A stretch of 64,000 nucleotides of DNA from contig NZ_JASCTH010000035.1 in the NCBI RefSeq assembly GCF_030009775.1, positions 44,258-108,257 of the forward strand, given 5' to 3'. Of the stretch, positions 9,106 to 17,419 are shown in pieces. The notes beneath the pieces are model-generated. The model saw nothing but the letters and a program-made list of their open reading frames with translations, was not told the origin of the DNA and made no database searches. Positions within the stretch are counted from its first letter, which is position 1. The number at the start of each line of letters is the position of its first letter. The position numbers were made by a program, and so were the translations under genes. The DNA is from Actinoplanes sandaracinus (GTDB taxonomy: Bacteria > Actinomycetota > Actinomycetes > Mycobacteriales > Micromonosporaceae).

Positions 9106-9252
9106 GCGGAGAAAGGGCCGGCGCGATGTGCGCCCGGAAGTCGCCGGATGATGCTGTGGCCTGCCGTTCATCGGATGTCGGCCACGGCCATGCCCGTGGT
9201 CATCAGCAGGCACCTGTGCCACGATCTGCGGCGGGACGAGCAGCAGACGGGC

Positions 9253-9903
9253 TCAGGGCTGTGTCCAGAGCTGCGCGTGCAGTTCGGGGACCACGGTGTC
9301 GCCCTCGACCACCTTGGTGGGGAGAGTGACCACTCTGACGACCAGCACCCAGTCGTTTCCCTTGACGCAGTAGGTCTTGCCGGCCTGTACCGGAATGGCA
9401 CGTGAGTCGTACGCGCTGACGGCACACGAATGCGTCGTCCCGGTGGCCTCGGCGATCTTCGCGCCGGGCTCCACCGGATCCAGGTAGAAGACGGGCCGAT
9501 CGTTCGGTGTGCAGCCGCCCTGGTGACTGGAGTGCCGGCATTCGATGGTCATGCCGTGATCGTCGTTGTCGGTATATGACCAGTTGTGGGGATTGAAATT
9601 CACCTGTGGCGGGCTGGCCGCGGGGTTGAGCACCGGGAACAACACCCCGGGGCGTCCCGCGGCGTAGCCGGGCAACGGGGTCCCGGCCGCCGGAGCCGGC
9701 GAAGAGGCGTCTGGACCCGATGACCCCGTCGGCCCCACGGTCGGAGTGACCCGGGTCGCCGTTTCGCCGATATCGACCGTGAAGTCGGAGAGATCGCGGA
9801 TCAACGCCAAGCCGCCGATCAGCAGGGCCCCGAGGCCCAGCCAGAGCGTGATCTTGGCGGCGGTGTCGAGCTTCGCGTGCCACCTGACGACACGAGCCAC
9901 CAC
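9253..9903 (-). CDS. Single-pass membrane protein with extracytoplasmic domain
   Basis: A 216-residue protein: a short basic cytoplasmic start, one transmembrane helix (ITLWLGLGALLIGGLALI), a Thr/Pro/Ser/Ala linker (PTVGPTGSSGPDASSPAPAAG) and an extracytoplasmic domain of about 135 residues. That domain has four cysteines (ECRHSS, GGCTPN, HSCAVS, TYCVKG), probably forming two disulfides. I do not recognise the domain. GTG 9903 is preferred because GAGGAA lies seven to eight bases upstream; a GTG three bases later and ATG 9960 are other possibilities. The downstream neighbour is the convergent PQQ-like gene. Confidence 0.65.
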   Translation of the reverse strand: MVARVVRWHAKLDTAAKITLWLGLGALLIGGLALIRDLSDFTVDIGETATRVTPTVGPTGSSGPDASSPAPAAGTPLPGYAAGRPGVLFPVLNPAASPPQVNFNPHNWSYTDNDDHGMTIECRHSSHQGGCTPNDRPVFYLDPVEPGAKIAEATGTTHSCAVSAYDSRAIPVQAGKTYCVKGNDWVLVVRVVTLPTKVVEGDTVVPELHAQLWTQP

Positions 9904-10058
9904 ATTCCGTTCCTCGATGTCGGATTGCACTGAACAACCGTAACCAGGACGATCGGGCATCTAACGCCACGGTGTGCGCTTCGTCCGCGACGACTCCGAC
10001 CTGCACCCGATCGGCGTACGCGCCGCGCCACATGTGACCTGAGCCACTCCTTCTTTTA

Positions 10059-10097
10059 GTTACGTTGAGGTAACTGGTCACTTTTAGTGACTATAGG
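10059..10097 (+). promoter_or_regulatory. Promoter/operator block shared with the UvrA-like gene
   Basis: This 39-bp block lies 40 bp upstream of the SnoaL-like gene. It begins with GTTACGTTGAGGTAAC (arms GTTAC/GTAAC), continues with TGGTC and ends in ATAGG. The block at 13222-13260, read on the reverse strand, matches at 15 of the first 16 positions, then at TGGTC, and at ATAGG with identical spacing. Here a second inverted repeat, GTCAC-TTTTA-GTGAC, fills 10077-10091. It is a probable binding site for one regulator, most simply the nearby HxlR protein. Confidence 0.6.
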
Positions 10098-10136
10098 TCG
10101 TCACCAGGAAGAAGCTTGGAACTAAGGGGAATCTCG

Positions 10137-10532
10137 ATGACCGACACCCGCTCCGTCGCCACCCGCTACGTCGACGCACTGAACGCCGGCGACTTCGCTA
10201 CGGTCGCGAGCATGTTCGCCGATGACATCGTGTGGCACCAGCCCGGCGGCAACCGGATCTCCGGCACCTACCGCGGCGGCGCCGCGGTGGGCGGGCTGCT
10301 GGGTTCCACCATGACGCTCAGCGAAGGCACCTTCAAACTCGCGGTGACCGGCGCTCCCATGGTCAACGGCGACGTGTGCGCCTTCCCGGTCCACTTCAGC
10401 GCCAAGCGCGCCGGCGCCGAGATGTCGATGGACGGTGTCGACGTGCTCAGGGTCGAGGGCGAGAAGATCGCGGAGGTGTGGCTGTTCTCCTCCGTCCAGG
10501 AGGATGAGGACGCCTTCTGGGGCGTCGGCTGA
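10137..10532 (+). CDS. SnoaL-like (NTF2-fold) protein
   Basis: A 131-residue cytoplasmic protein of the NTF2-like superfamily. The opening TRYVDALNAGDFATVASMFADDIVWHQPGGNRISGTYRG matches the SnoaL/limonene-epoxide-hydrolase-type pattern, with a conserved Asp-Asp-Val-x-Trp-His and a Gly-x-Tyr-x-Gly turn. Such folds serve as small isomerases, hydrolases or ligand-binding domains; the substrate is not evident. The start is ATG 10137 with AAGGGG nine bases upstream. Its promoter block is shared with the convergent UvrA-like gene (stop at 10558), so both probably belong to one response. Confidence 0.78.
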   Translation: MTDTRSVATRYVDALNAGDFATVASMFADDIVWHQPGGNRISGTYRGGAAVGGLLGSTMTLSEGTFKLAVTGAPMVNGDVCAFPVHFSAKRAGAEMSMDGVDVLRVEGEKIAEVWLFSSVQEDEDAFWGVG

Positions 10533-10557
10533 CCGCGGATCCCTGACCACGTCGTCG

Positions 10558-13119
10558 TCACCGGCCGCCGCCGGCCATCGGGCTCGGCGGCCGGTGCTCG
10601 CCGGTGAGGTTCAGATGGTCGTGGACGAACCACCCCGTGACGCTGCCGGGATCACGGGCGATCTGCTGCGGCGTGCCGGCGGCGACGATTCTTCCCCCCG
10701 CGGTCCCGCCGCCGGGACCCATGTCGATGACGTGGTCGGCGTTGGCGATCATGTCGAGGTCGTGCTCGATGACGATAACGGTGGCGCCCTTGGCGACGAG
10801 GCGATCGATCACCCCGAGGAGCACGCGGGTGTCCAGCGGATGCAGTCCGACACTCGGCTCGTCCAGGACGAACAGCGCGTCGGACTGGTTCCGGTTCAGC
10901 TCGGTCGCGAGCTTCAGCCGCTGCGCCTCACCGCCGGAGAGCGCCGGCGTGTCCTCGCCGAGGGTGAGATACCCAAGACCGAGATCGACGAGCGATTGAA
11001 GCTTCTTTCGTACGCGTGGCAGATCCGCCACCGCCTCGATCGCCTCCCGGACCGTGCACGCGAGCAGCCCCGGCAGCGAGATCCCCTCGGCGCCGGCCGG
11101 GACGGTGCGGCGGACGTCGTGAGCGTCCGGCGCGTACCGCGTGCCCGCGCAGTCGGGGCAGGGGATGTCGACGTCGGGAAGGAACTGGACATCGAGGGAG
11201 ATCTGACCGGTGCCCTCACAACGCGGGCAGCGCAACGAGCCGGTGTTGTAGGAGAAGTCGGACGCGTTCAGCCCCCGCTCACGCGCCGCCTCGGTGGCGG
11301 CGTACACGCGGCGCAGGTCGTCCAGGATCCCGCTGTAGGTCGCCACCGTGGAGCGCACGTTCGTGCCGATCGGTGTCGCGTCGACCGCGTTCACCCGTTC
11401 GATACCGGGCGCCTCCAGCGTGACCACATGATCCGGCGCCGCCGTACCCGAGATCTTGGCTCGCACGGCAGGGACCAGGCTGTCGAGGACCAGGGTGGTC
11501 TTGCCGGACCCGGACATGCCCGTCACCGCGGTGAGCCGGCCCTTCGGAACCTGCACCCGCAGGGCGTGCACGGTGTGCAGCGGGCGCGTGGCCAGGTGGA
11601 TGCCGCCGAGGCCGAAGACCTTCGCCGGGTCCGTCCGGTCACGCACGACGACCTGTTCCCGCCCGGCCAGGAATCCTCCCACGAGCGAGACGGGGTTCGC
11701 GCCCAGATCGGCGACCGTGCCGGTGGCGAGCACGGTGCCGCCTTCGCTGCCGGAGCCGGGGCCGATCTCGATGAGCCAGTCCGCTTCGCGGAGCACCTGG
11801 ACGTCATGGTCGACCACGACGACGGAGTTGCCCTCGCGCATCAGATCGCGTATCAGGCCGATCAGCCCGGCGACGTTGGACGGGTGCAGGCCGATGGACG
11901 GCTCGTCGAGAACGTAGAGGACGCCGGTGGTCTGGTTGCGCACCGCACGAGCGAGCTGGACCCGCTGCCGCTCGCCGGTGGACAGGGTGGAGCCGGCCCG
12001 GTCGAGACTCAGATATCCCAGGCCCAGCTCGACCAGCCGTTGCGCCATCTCCGTCAGCTGGGCGGCGATCGTGTGGGCCATCGGGCGCATCTCGGCCGGC
12101 AGCGTCTGTTCGACCGTCCCCGCCCACATCACGACCTCATCGAGAGTCTTCGCGGTCACCTCGGCGAGGCCGATCCCCGCCACGTGGGTGGCGCGGGCCT
12201 GCTCGCTGAGCCGGGTCCCGTGGCAGGACGGGCACGTCTGGGCGCTGATGAACCTGTTCACCCGGTTCAGGCCGCGTTCACTCGTGGCGTTGTTCAGCGC
12301 TTCCCGTACGGCCAGGCGGGCATTGCGGTAGGTGAAGTTCAGCTCGAAGAGCTTTCCGTTCTTCGAGGGCACCGCGATGTGCCGCTTCTCCTCCGGGCCG
12401 TGCATCACCACCTCCTGCTCCGCACCGGTGAGTTCGGCGTACGGGACGTCGATGCGTACGCCCATCTCGGCGACGACCTGCGGCATGACGGTCAACCCGA
12501 ACATCGACCACGGCGCCACCGCTCCGTCCTCGATGGTCCGGGACGGGTCGGGAACCAGCGCGGCGTCGTCGACTTCCCGGACGACACCGGTCCCCGTGCA
12601 TGCCGGGCACGCGCCGTCGGAGTTGAACGCCAGCGACTCCGCGCCCGGCGGCGAGAACACCGCCGCGCACACTGGGCAGGTCAGGTCCCGGTTGGCGGCG
12701 ACGTCGATCGTCGGCGCCAGCCGGTGCCCGTTCGGGCACACATGCGCTCCGAGCCTGGAGAACATCACACGCAGGACGTTGAGCAATTCGGTGGAGGTGC
12801 CGAACGTGCTCCGCACCCCCGGCACTGCCGGTCGCTGCCGCAGGGCCAACGCCGCCGGGATGTGCCGAACACTGTCCACCGCGGCGCGCGTGGCATGCGA
12901 CATGCGACGGCGCGTGTAGGTCGACAACGCCTCGATGTACCGGCGCGACCCCTCCGCGTACAGCACGCCCATCGCCAGCGACGACTTCCCCGACCCGGAC
13001 ACGCCCGCCACCGCCACGAGCCGCCGCAGCGGCACGTCCACGTCGATGCCGGCCAGGTTGTGCACCCTCGCACCGCGCACCCGGATCGCCGACGGCGACT
13101 CCCCCGTGAGGTCGGTCAT
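10558..13119 (-). CDS. UvrA-like ABC ATPase (excinuclease subunit A paralogue)
   Basis: An 853-residue protein with two ABC ATPase halves arranged as in UvrA. The first Walker A is GVSGSGKSS near residue 42 and the second is GMSGSGKTT near residue 510. ABC signatures are LSTGERQR and LSGGEAQR; the Walker B segments are VLYVLDEPSIGLH and ALFVLDEPSVGLH. Zinc-finger cysteine pairs are CPVC, CPAC, CPSC, CPRC and CPDC. It is shorter than canonical UvrA (about 940-1000), typical of UvrA2/DrrC-like paralogues linked to drug tolerance rather than core nucleotide excision repair. ATG 13119 follows GGGAG; ATG 13155 is in frame. Expression is likely controlled by the element at 13222-13260. Confidence 0.88.
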   Translation of the reverse strand: MTDLTGESPSAIRVRGARVHNLAGIDVDVPLRRLVAVAGVSGSGKSSLAMGVLYAEGSRRYIEALSTYTRRRMSHATRAAVDSVRHIPAALALRQRPAVPGVRSTFGTSTELLNVLRVMFSRLGAHVCPNGHRLAPTIDVAANRDLTCPVCAAVFSPPGAESLAFNSDGACPACTGTGVVREVDDAALVPDPSRTIEDGAVAPWSMFGLTVMPQVVAEMGVRIDVPYAELTGAEQEVVMHGPEEKRHIAVPSKNGKLFELNFTYRNARLAVREALNNATSERGLNRVNRFISAQTCPSCHGTRLSEQARATHVAGIGLAEVTAKTLDEVVMWAGTVEQTLPAEMRPMAHTIAAQLTEMAQRLVELGLGYLSLDRAGSTLSTGERQRVQLARAVRNQTTGVLYVLDEPSIGLHPSNVAGLIGLIRDLMREGNSVVVVDHDVQVLREADWLIEIGPGSGSEGGTVLATGTVADLGANPVSLVGGFLAGREQVVVRDRTDPAKVFGLGGIHLATRPLHTVHALRVQVPKGRLTAVTGMSGSGKTTLVLDSLVPAVRAKISGTAAPDHVVTLEAPGIERVNAVDATPIGTNVRSTVATYSGILDDLRRVYAATEAARERGLNASDFSYNTGSLRCPRCEGTGQISLDVQFLPDVDIPCPDCAGTRYAPDAHDVRRTVPAGAEGISLPGLLACTVREAIEAVADLPRVRKKLQSLVDLGLGYLTLGEDTPALSGGEAQRLKLATELNRNQSDALFVLDEPSVGLHPLDTRVLLGVIDRLVAKGATVIVIEHDLDMIANADHVIDMGPGGGTAGGRIVAAGTPQQIARDPGSVTGWFVHDHLNLTGEHRPPSPMAGGGR

Positions 13120-13221
13120 CCTCAACTCCCTCGACTGCGATCCCGACGGCATCATCGCGAGCGACCGCCGTGGCGCCGGCTCAGCGTCAGCGACATCGTT
13201 CGTCGTCCGTGCTGCTCAGCG

Positions 13222-13260
13222 CCTATGGTTTCGATGGGAGACCATTTACCTCAACGTAAC
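13222..13260 (-). promoter_or_regulatory. Promoter/operator block matching the one at 10059-10097
   Basis: Read on the reverse strand this begins GTTACGTTGAGGTAAA, then TGGTC, and ends in ATAGG, with the same spacing as the block before the SnoaL-like gene. It lies 102 bp upstream of the UvrA-like start and 135 bp upstream of the divergent HxlR gene. A local imperfect hairpin (atggtttc/gagaccat) overlaps it. A further perfect inverted repeat, CCAGGT-gtg-ACCTGG at 13266-13280, lies on the HxlR side and may be a second operator. Confidence 0.6.
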
Positions 13261-13395
13261 CAATGCCAGGTGTGACCTGGATCCCATCAGCGAAATCCAT
13301 CGGCTGTCCCTCCCTCGGCACCGCCGTGCCGCCGGGACGCCTACCGTTACGATCAGAGACCGCCGGTTTCGGTGGAACTAGCAGGGGTGCGCCTG

Positions 13396-13764
13396 ATGTC
13401 ACAGCAGCCGGACTGGAACGTCCTGATGAGAACGTGTCCGTCGCGCCTGTCGCTCACCCACATCGCCAACAAGTGGACCGCGTTGATCGTGATCGTGCTC
13501 GGCGACGGCAAGCACCGTTTCGGTGACCTCCGGGCGGCAGTCGACGGGATCAGCGGCAAGGTCCTCACCGAGACGCTGCGGGTGCTGGAACGCGACGGCC
13601 TGGTGAAACGGCACGCGTACGCGGAGATACCGCCCCGGGTCGAGTACGAGCTGACGCCGCTGGGTCAGACGCTGCACGGGCCGTTGCGCGCGCTGGGGAC
13701 GTGGGCGGAGAACCACATCGAGGAAGTCCTCGTCGCCCGCGACGAGTTCGACACCCGCCGCTGA
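13396..13764 (+). CDS. HxlR-family winged-helix transcriptional regulator
   Basis: A 122-residue regulator. The pattern CPSRLSLTHIANKWTALIVIVLGDGKHRFGDLRAAVDGISGKVLTETLRVLERDGLV is the HxlR winged helix-turn-helix, including the N-terminal Cys-Pro used for redox or electrophile sensing in some members (for example HypR, QorR, YodB relatives). The wing follows at VEYELTPLGQTL. The start is ATG 13396 with AGGGG nine bases upstream; an earlier in-frame TTG or GTG is less likely. It is divergent from the UvrA-like gene, so it is the prime candidate for binding the paired 39-bp elements. It may respond to reactive or toxic small molecules, but this is inferred from the family. Confidence 0.85.
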   Translation: MSQQPDWNVLMRTCPSRLSLTHIANKWTALIVIVLGDGKHRFGDLRAAVDGISGKVLTETLRVLERDGLVKRHAYAEIPPRVEYELTPLGQTLHGPLRALGTWAENHIEEVLVARDEFDTRR

Positions 13765-13812
13765 CCGCCGGCGCGGCGGGCCGGTGTCGTCCGGGCTCTC
13801 CGGCACCGCGGG

Positions 13813-14583
13813 TCAGGCCCGGCGGGCGCAGCCGAGGTAGGTCACCAGCGGGCGGGTGCCCGGTTTCTCCAGCACGAAGTTCACCATCGGGGCCACGTCG
13901 TCGTCGCAGATCCGTCCGCTACGGCGGGCGAACACCGCCTTCACCAGATCGACCGGGTTGCCAGGCTTGAAGCCCCGGACGTCCTCGCTGGTCAGGCCGT
14001 GCCTGTGCAGGGCGTCGATCACCTCTTCGGGTGGGCGCAGGCGTGGTGCCGCGTACCGTCCGGGCGGCATGATCCGGGTGGCCGGCAGGCCTTGGAAGAG
14101 GCCGAGGTACACGATTCTGCTCAGCGGGGTGCGGGCGACGGTGTCGTAGAAGAGGACGCCGCCGGGGGCCACGACGGCGGAGGCCGCGCTGATCACTCGG
14201 TCGAGGTCGTCGCTGATCTCCAGGGTGTCGGCACAGTAGACCAGGTCGAACGGGCCGCCCAGACGTCCCAGATCGTCCACGTCAGAGGTCTCGTAGCGCA
14301 CGCCCCCGCCGATGTCGCGGTCGCGAGCGCGGCCGGTGGCGACCGGGGACGGGTCCGCCGCGGTCACCCGCGGGCCCAGCGTGGCCAATCCGCGAGCCAG
14401 GTCGCCGCGGACGCTGCCGATCACCAGGGCCTGCTTGCCGGCCGGCGCGACGCCGAGACGGGCGAGGAGTTCCTGGACGTACCGCATCCGGACGCTGGTG
14501 AAAGCGACCGCGCGAAGGTGCCGGCCGTCGATCGCCTCGTCGGTGCGGGCGTTCAACTCGATGTGCGGAGCCGGGCGAGCCAT
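13813..14583 (-). CDS. Class I SAM-dependent methyltransferase, UbiG-like
   Basis: A 256-residue soluble methyltransferase. Motif I appears as LVIGSVRGDLARGLATLG, a divergent GxGxG with the acidic residue of the second strand in VTAADPSP. Motif II is FDLVYCADTLEISDD and the post-motif is VVAPGGVLFYDTV. The C-terminal half carries the insertion (LFQGLPATRIMPPGRYAAPRLRPPEE) seen in UbiG-type O-methyltransferases. The substrate is unknown and need not be ubiquinone in an actinomycete. ATG 14583 has GAGGAGG six bases before it. It lies 59 bases after the membrane protein gene and 3' of the sigma-factor gene, all in one direction, so the three are probably one transcript. Confidence 0.78.
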   Translation of the reverse strand: MARPAPHIELNARTDEAIDGRHLRAVAFTSVRMRYVQELLARLGVAPAGKQALVIGSVRGDLARGLATLGPRVTAADPSPVATGRARDRDIGGGVRYETSDVDDLGRLGGPFDLVYCADTLEISDDLDRVISAASAVVAPGGVLFYDTVARTPLSRIVYLGLFQGLPATRIMPPGRYAAPRLRPPEEVIDALHRHGLTSEDVRGFKPGNPVDLVKAVFARRSGRICDDDVAPMVNFVLEKPGTRPLVTYLGCARRA

Positions 14584-14642
14584 GGTGTCCTCCTCGAACC
14601 TGTGGTGATCAGCGGGCCGTCGCTCTTCGTCCTCCGGACCGG

Positions 14643-15602
14643 TCAGCGGGCCGTCTCCGAAGCCCGCGCTGTGGTCGTCAGCACCACGAGCAGGATCGCC
14701 AGCCCGGCAAGCGCGCCGAAGTGGTTGACGGCCGCCAGTGACCAGAGCGGCTCCGGAGGCGGGAACTCGGGGACGACGGCGAAGGCGAAGATCGCCTTCC
14801 ACGTGCCCCACGCGAACAGGAAGCCGGACGCCACCCAGCTCAGTACCAGCGGGATCCGCTGACCCGCCGTGGCGCTCCGGTGCGTCACCGCCCACACTCC
14901 CCAGGCGGCGATCAGGGCCCACAGGCCACTGTTGCCGGTGAGCAGGTGCCACTGTCCGTCACGGTTGCCGAGGGTTGCCTGGTTGAGGCCGGCAGTGCCG
15001 CCAAGCGCCCAGTACACCTGCGGCAGCCCGATGCCAGCGGTGACGGTGACGGCGAACGTCGCCACGGTCCGCTGCACAGCGCGGGTCGCACCGGCGGCCG
15101 GTACAAGGCCGGTGAAGGCGTCCGGCCAGCGGTGGCGCACGTAGAGCGGGAAGGCGATCGCCACGCCCAGGCCGAACCCGGCGAACGACAGGGACAGCAG
15201 CGCCGGTTCCCAGGCCGGCAGCACGGGTGTCACCGGCGTGGCCTCCACCGCGGGTGTGACCGCCAGCAGCGCGGGCAGGACCGGGACCATCGGCACCAGG
15301 AAACCGGCTCCGATCCAGGCCGGTCCCAGCAGCGCCCAGCCGGGGATCCGCATCCCCCACTCCTGACAGAGGGCCAGGCCCAGCAGGATGGCGGCTCCCG
15401 CCATGCCGACGGTCAAACCGTTGATCAGCGACCAGTCGAGCCTGCTCCAGGCGCCGTCGCGCAGGCCGCCGCCGCGCAGGCCGTCGATCGTCCAGACGAT
15501 CTTGACGACAAGGTACGGCACCATGGCGACCGCGGCACCGTACCCGGCGATGCGCCGGGCCCCCGCCCACCGCGGTTCCGTGAGTCCGATAGTGACTGTC
15601 AT
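14643..15602 (-). CDS. Polytopic membrane protein of unknown function
   Basis: A 319-residue integral membrane protein with about eight hydrophobic helices, including GYGAAVAMVPYLVVKIVWTI, LINGLTVGMAGAAILLGLAL, GWALLGPAWIGAGFLVPMV, and a last helix FGALAGLAILLVVLTTTA. Conserved-looking charged or aromatic residues lie between helices (LPQVYWALGG, NRDGQWHLLTGNSGLWAL). No transporter signature is recognised. ATG 15602 is preceded by GGGAGG with six-base spacing. It sits between an ECF sigma factor gene and a methyltransferase gene, which suggests a role in the same stress response, possibly as a membrane sensor. That role is inference. Confidence 0.7.
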   Translation of the reverse strand: MTVTIGLTEPRWAGARRIAGYGAAVAMVPYLVVKIVWTIDGLRGGGLRDGAWSRLDWSLINGLTVGMAGAAILLGLALCQEWGMRIPGWALLGPAWIGAGFLVPMVPVLPALLAVTPAVEATPVTPVLPAWEPALLSLSFAGFGLGVAIAFPLYVRHRWPDAFTGLVPAAGATRAVQRTVATFAVTVTAGIGLPQVYWALGGTAGLNQATLGNRDGQWHLLTGNSGLWALIAAWGVWAVTHRSATAGQRIPLVLSWVASGFLFAWGTWKAIFAFAVVPEFPPPEPLWSLAAVNHFGALAGLAILLVVLTTTARASETAR

Positions 15603-15678
15603 GTCGATCCTCCCGTGTCGCCAAGGCATCGAAACACGCGATGTCTGTGCGCACGCTGAGGAGCGGGGGCCACCGGGA

Positions 15679-16677
15679 CTATTCCGCGCCGTCGGCCGGC
15701 AGGCGCTCCGGCAGCCCGAGCCGCGGGAACCGGTCGTTGTGGAAGGTGATGATCTCGGCGATCTTTCCGCCGGTGACGCGCAGGACGTCGATCGTCAGCG
15801 GCAGGTAGGCGCCGTCCTCCTCCCGCCAGTGGTAGAAGGCGATGGCAGGCTGGCGGTTCACCGAGGTGGGGACGCCGCGCAGGCCCGTCATGCCTTCGAA
15901 GCCGCTCTCGGCCCAGTACTTCACGACCGTGTCGTGGCCGACGTACAGGCCCGGCGTAGGCGGCATCGAGGACCGGACATCGTCGCGCACCATCGAGGCG
16001 AGCGCCGGGATGTCCGTGGCCACGACGGCCTCGGTGTAGCGGCGTACCAGCTCGCGCGTCCCGGCGTCCTCCTCGCCGCCGGTCCAGTCCTGCCGCTCGG
16101 CGGGCAGGTGCTCCCGCATGCCGGCGCGGGCCCTCTGCAGCGCACTGTTCACCGAGTTGACGGAGTCACCGAGGAGCTCCGCGACGTCCTTAGCCGGCCA
16201 GCCGAGCACGTCGCGCAGGATCAGCACGGCCCGCGGGCGCGGCGCGAGGTGCTGGACCGCGACCAGGTACGCCAGCTCGATCGTCTCCCGCGCGACGGCG
16301 ACGGCCTCCGGCTCGTCCGCGTCGCCCGCGGGCAGCTCGTCGAGCAGCCGGTCCGGGTACGGCTGCAGCCACAGCACCTCGCCACCGGTCGCCGGCTCCG
16401 GGCGGCACTTGGCGAGCAGGTCCAGGCAGGCGTTGGTGGCGATCCGGTACAGCCAGGCCCGGAACGTCGACCGCCCCTCGAAGGTCTCCCGCCGCCGCCA
16501 GGCCCGCAGGAACGTCTCCTGCACGGTGTCCTCGGCGTCCTCGAACGACCCGAGCATCCGGTAGCAGTGCACGTGCAGCTCCCGCCGGTGCCGCTGTGCC
16601 AGCCCGGAGAACGCCGGCTCGTCCACCTCGCCCAGACCGTTCACGCCCATCTCCCCCAGCCGCGTATCCGCACTCAT
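15679..16677 (-). CDS. ECF sigma factor with SnoaL-like C-terminus, SigG type
   Basis: A 332-residue RNA polymerase sigma factor of the TIGR02960/SigG-like group. Region 2 spans roughly residues 25-90 (HVHCYRMLGSFEDAEDTVQETFLRAWRR, FEGRSTFRAWLYRIATNACLD). Region 4 spans roughly 140-200 (APRPRAVLILRDVLGWPAKDVAELLGDSVNSVNSALQRARA). The last 110 residues form an NTF2/SnoaL-like domain (YTEAVVATDIPALASMVRDDVRSSMPPTPGLYVG) that in such ECF groups modulates activity without a separate anti-sigma factor. ATG 16677 has AAGGA nine bases upstream. Its likely targets include the two genes downstream. Mycobacterial SigG is linked to DNA damage and aldehyde stress; that link is not visible here. Confidence 0.85.
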   Translation of the reverse strand: MSADTRLGEMGVNGLGEVDEPAFSGLAQRHRRELHVHCYRMLGSFEDAEDTVQETFLRAWRRRETFEGRSTFRAWLYRIATNACLDLLAKCRPEPATGGEVLWLQPYPDRLLDELPAGDADEPEAVAVARETIELAYLVAVQHLAPRPRAVLILRDVLGWPAKDVAELLGDSVNSVNSALQRARAGMREHLPAERQDWTGGEEDAGTRELVRRYTEAVVATDIPALASMVRDDVRSSMPPTPGLYVGHDTVVKYWAESGFEGMTGLRGVPTSVNRQPAIAFYHWREEDGAYLPLTIDVLRVTGGKIAEIITFHNDRFPRLGLPERLPADGAE

Positions 16678-16780
16678 CACGTCATCCTTCCGTCTCGTCG
16701 TGTCCCGTCGTAGGTATGACGGGTGCGGGCGCGACAACTCATCACTCGGGTCGGATGATGGGCGCGGATGCGCGCGGCGG

Positions 16781-17419
16781 TCAGTCGCCGGCCGGTGTTT
16801 CCCGGCCTTCACCGGAATCGCCGGCCTCGAACTGCCAATACGATATTTCATAGGTTTTCAGCGTCGCCCACTGTCCCAGCGTCCGGCTGTGAACCGCTGC
16901 GCCGACCGCGGCGAGCAGAAGCAGAACGGACAGCGAGGCGGCGAACACGCGGTCTTCGCCGGATACCGCGACCGCCGCCGCGCAAGTCGCTCCTGCCACC
17001 AGGGGAATGGTGCAGTTTCGCAGCATCAAACCGATCGCCCGCATGCGACTGATCTCCGAGGCGACCTCACGGTTGGCCAGTTCGGCCCGAGCCTGCAACA
17101 GGAAGCGGCTGTGATGGAGGTATCCCGTCTTCTCGGTGTCGGGATCCCGGGCCAGAAAGATCTCCTTGGGATCCTGCCAAGGGCGCAGCCGGTAGGACAG
17201 CCTGTCGACGAATCGGCCGAGAGGCCAGGTCACATGCCCGACGAGGTAGGCGCCGATCGCGACGGCGACGAAGATCAGGAGCGACGGAACATCCTTGAGG
17301 TCTTTCAGATCTATGGCGACCCAGCCGGCCCGGTCCGCCGCGAATCCCAGAACGGAGACGTAGAGAAAGCCGGGAATGGCGTAGGCGAACAGATCGTAGA
17401 TGCCAAGCACGAAGGTCAT
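16781..17419 (-). CDS. Membrane protein of unknown function
   Basis: A 212-residue protein with N-terminal hydrophobic helices (VLGIYDLFAYAIPGFLYVSVLGFAA; LLIFVAVAIGAYLVGHVTWPLG). A cytoplasmic-looking segment of about 60 residues follows (YRLRPWQDPKEIFLARDPDTEKTGY), then two more helices (IPLVAGATCAAAVAV; SLSVLLLLAAVGAAVHS). No known family is recognised. ATG 17419 has AGGAGG six bases upstream. It stops 103 bases before the sigma-factor start, in the same direction, and is divergent from the TIR operon, so its promoter shares the 17420-17830 gap. Confidence 0.65.
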   Translation of the reverse strand: MTFVLGIYDLFAYAIPGFLYVSVLGFAADRAGWVAIDLKDLKDVPSLLIFVAVAIGAYLVGHVTWPLGRFVDRLSYRLRPWQDPKEIFLARDPDTEKTGYLHHSRFLLQARAELANREVASEISRMRAIGLMLRNCTIPLVAGATCAAAVAVSGEDRVFAASLSVLLLLAAVGAAVHSRTLGQWATLKTYEISYWQFEAGDSGEGRETPAGD

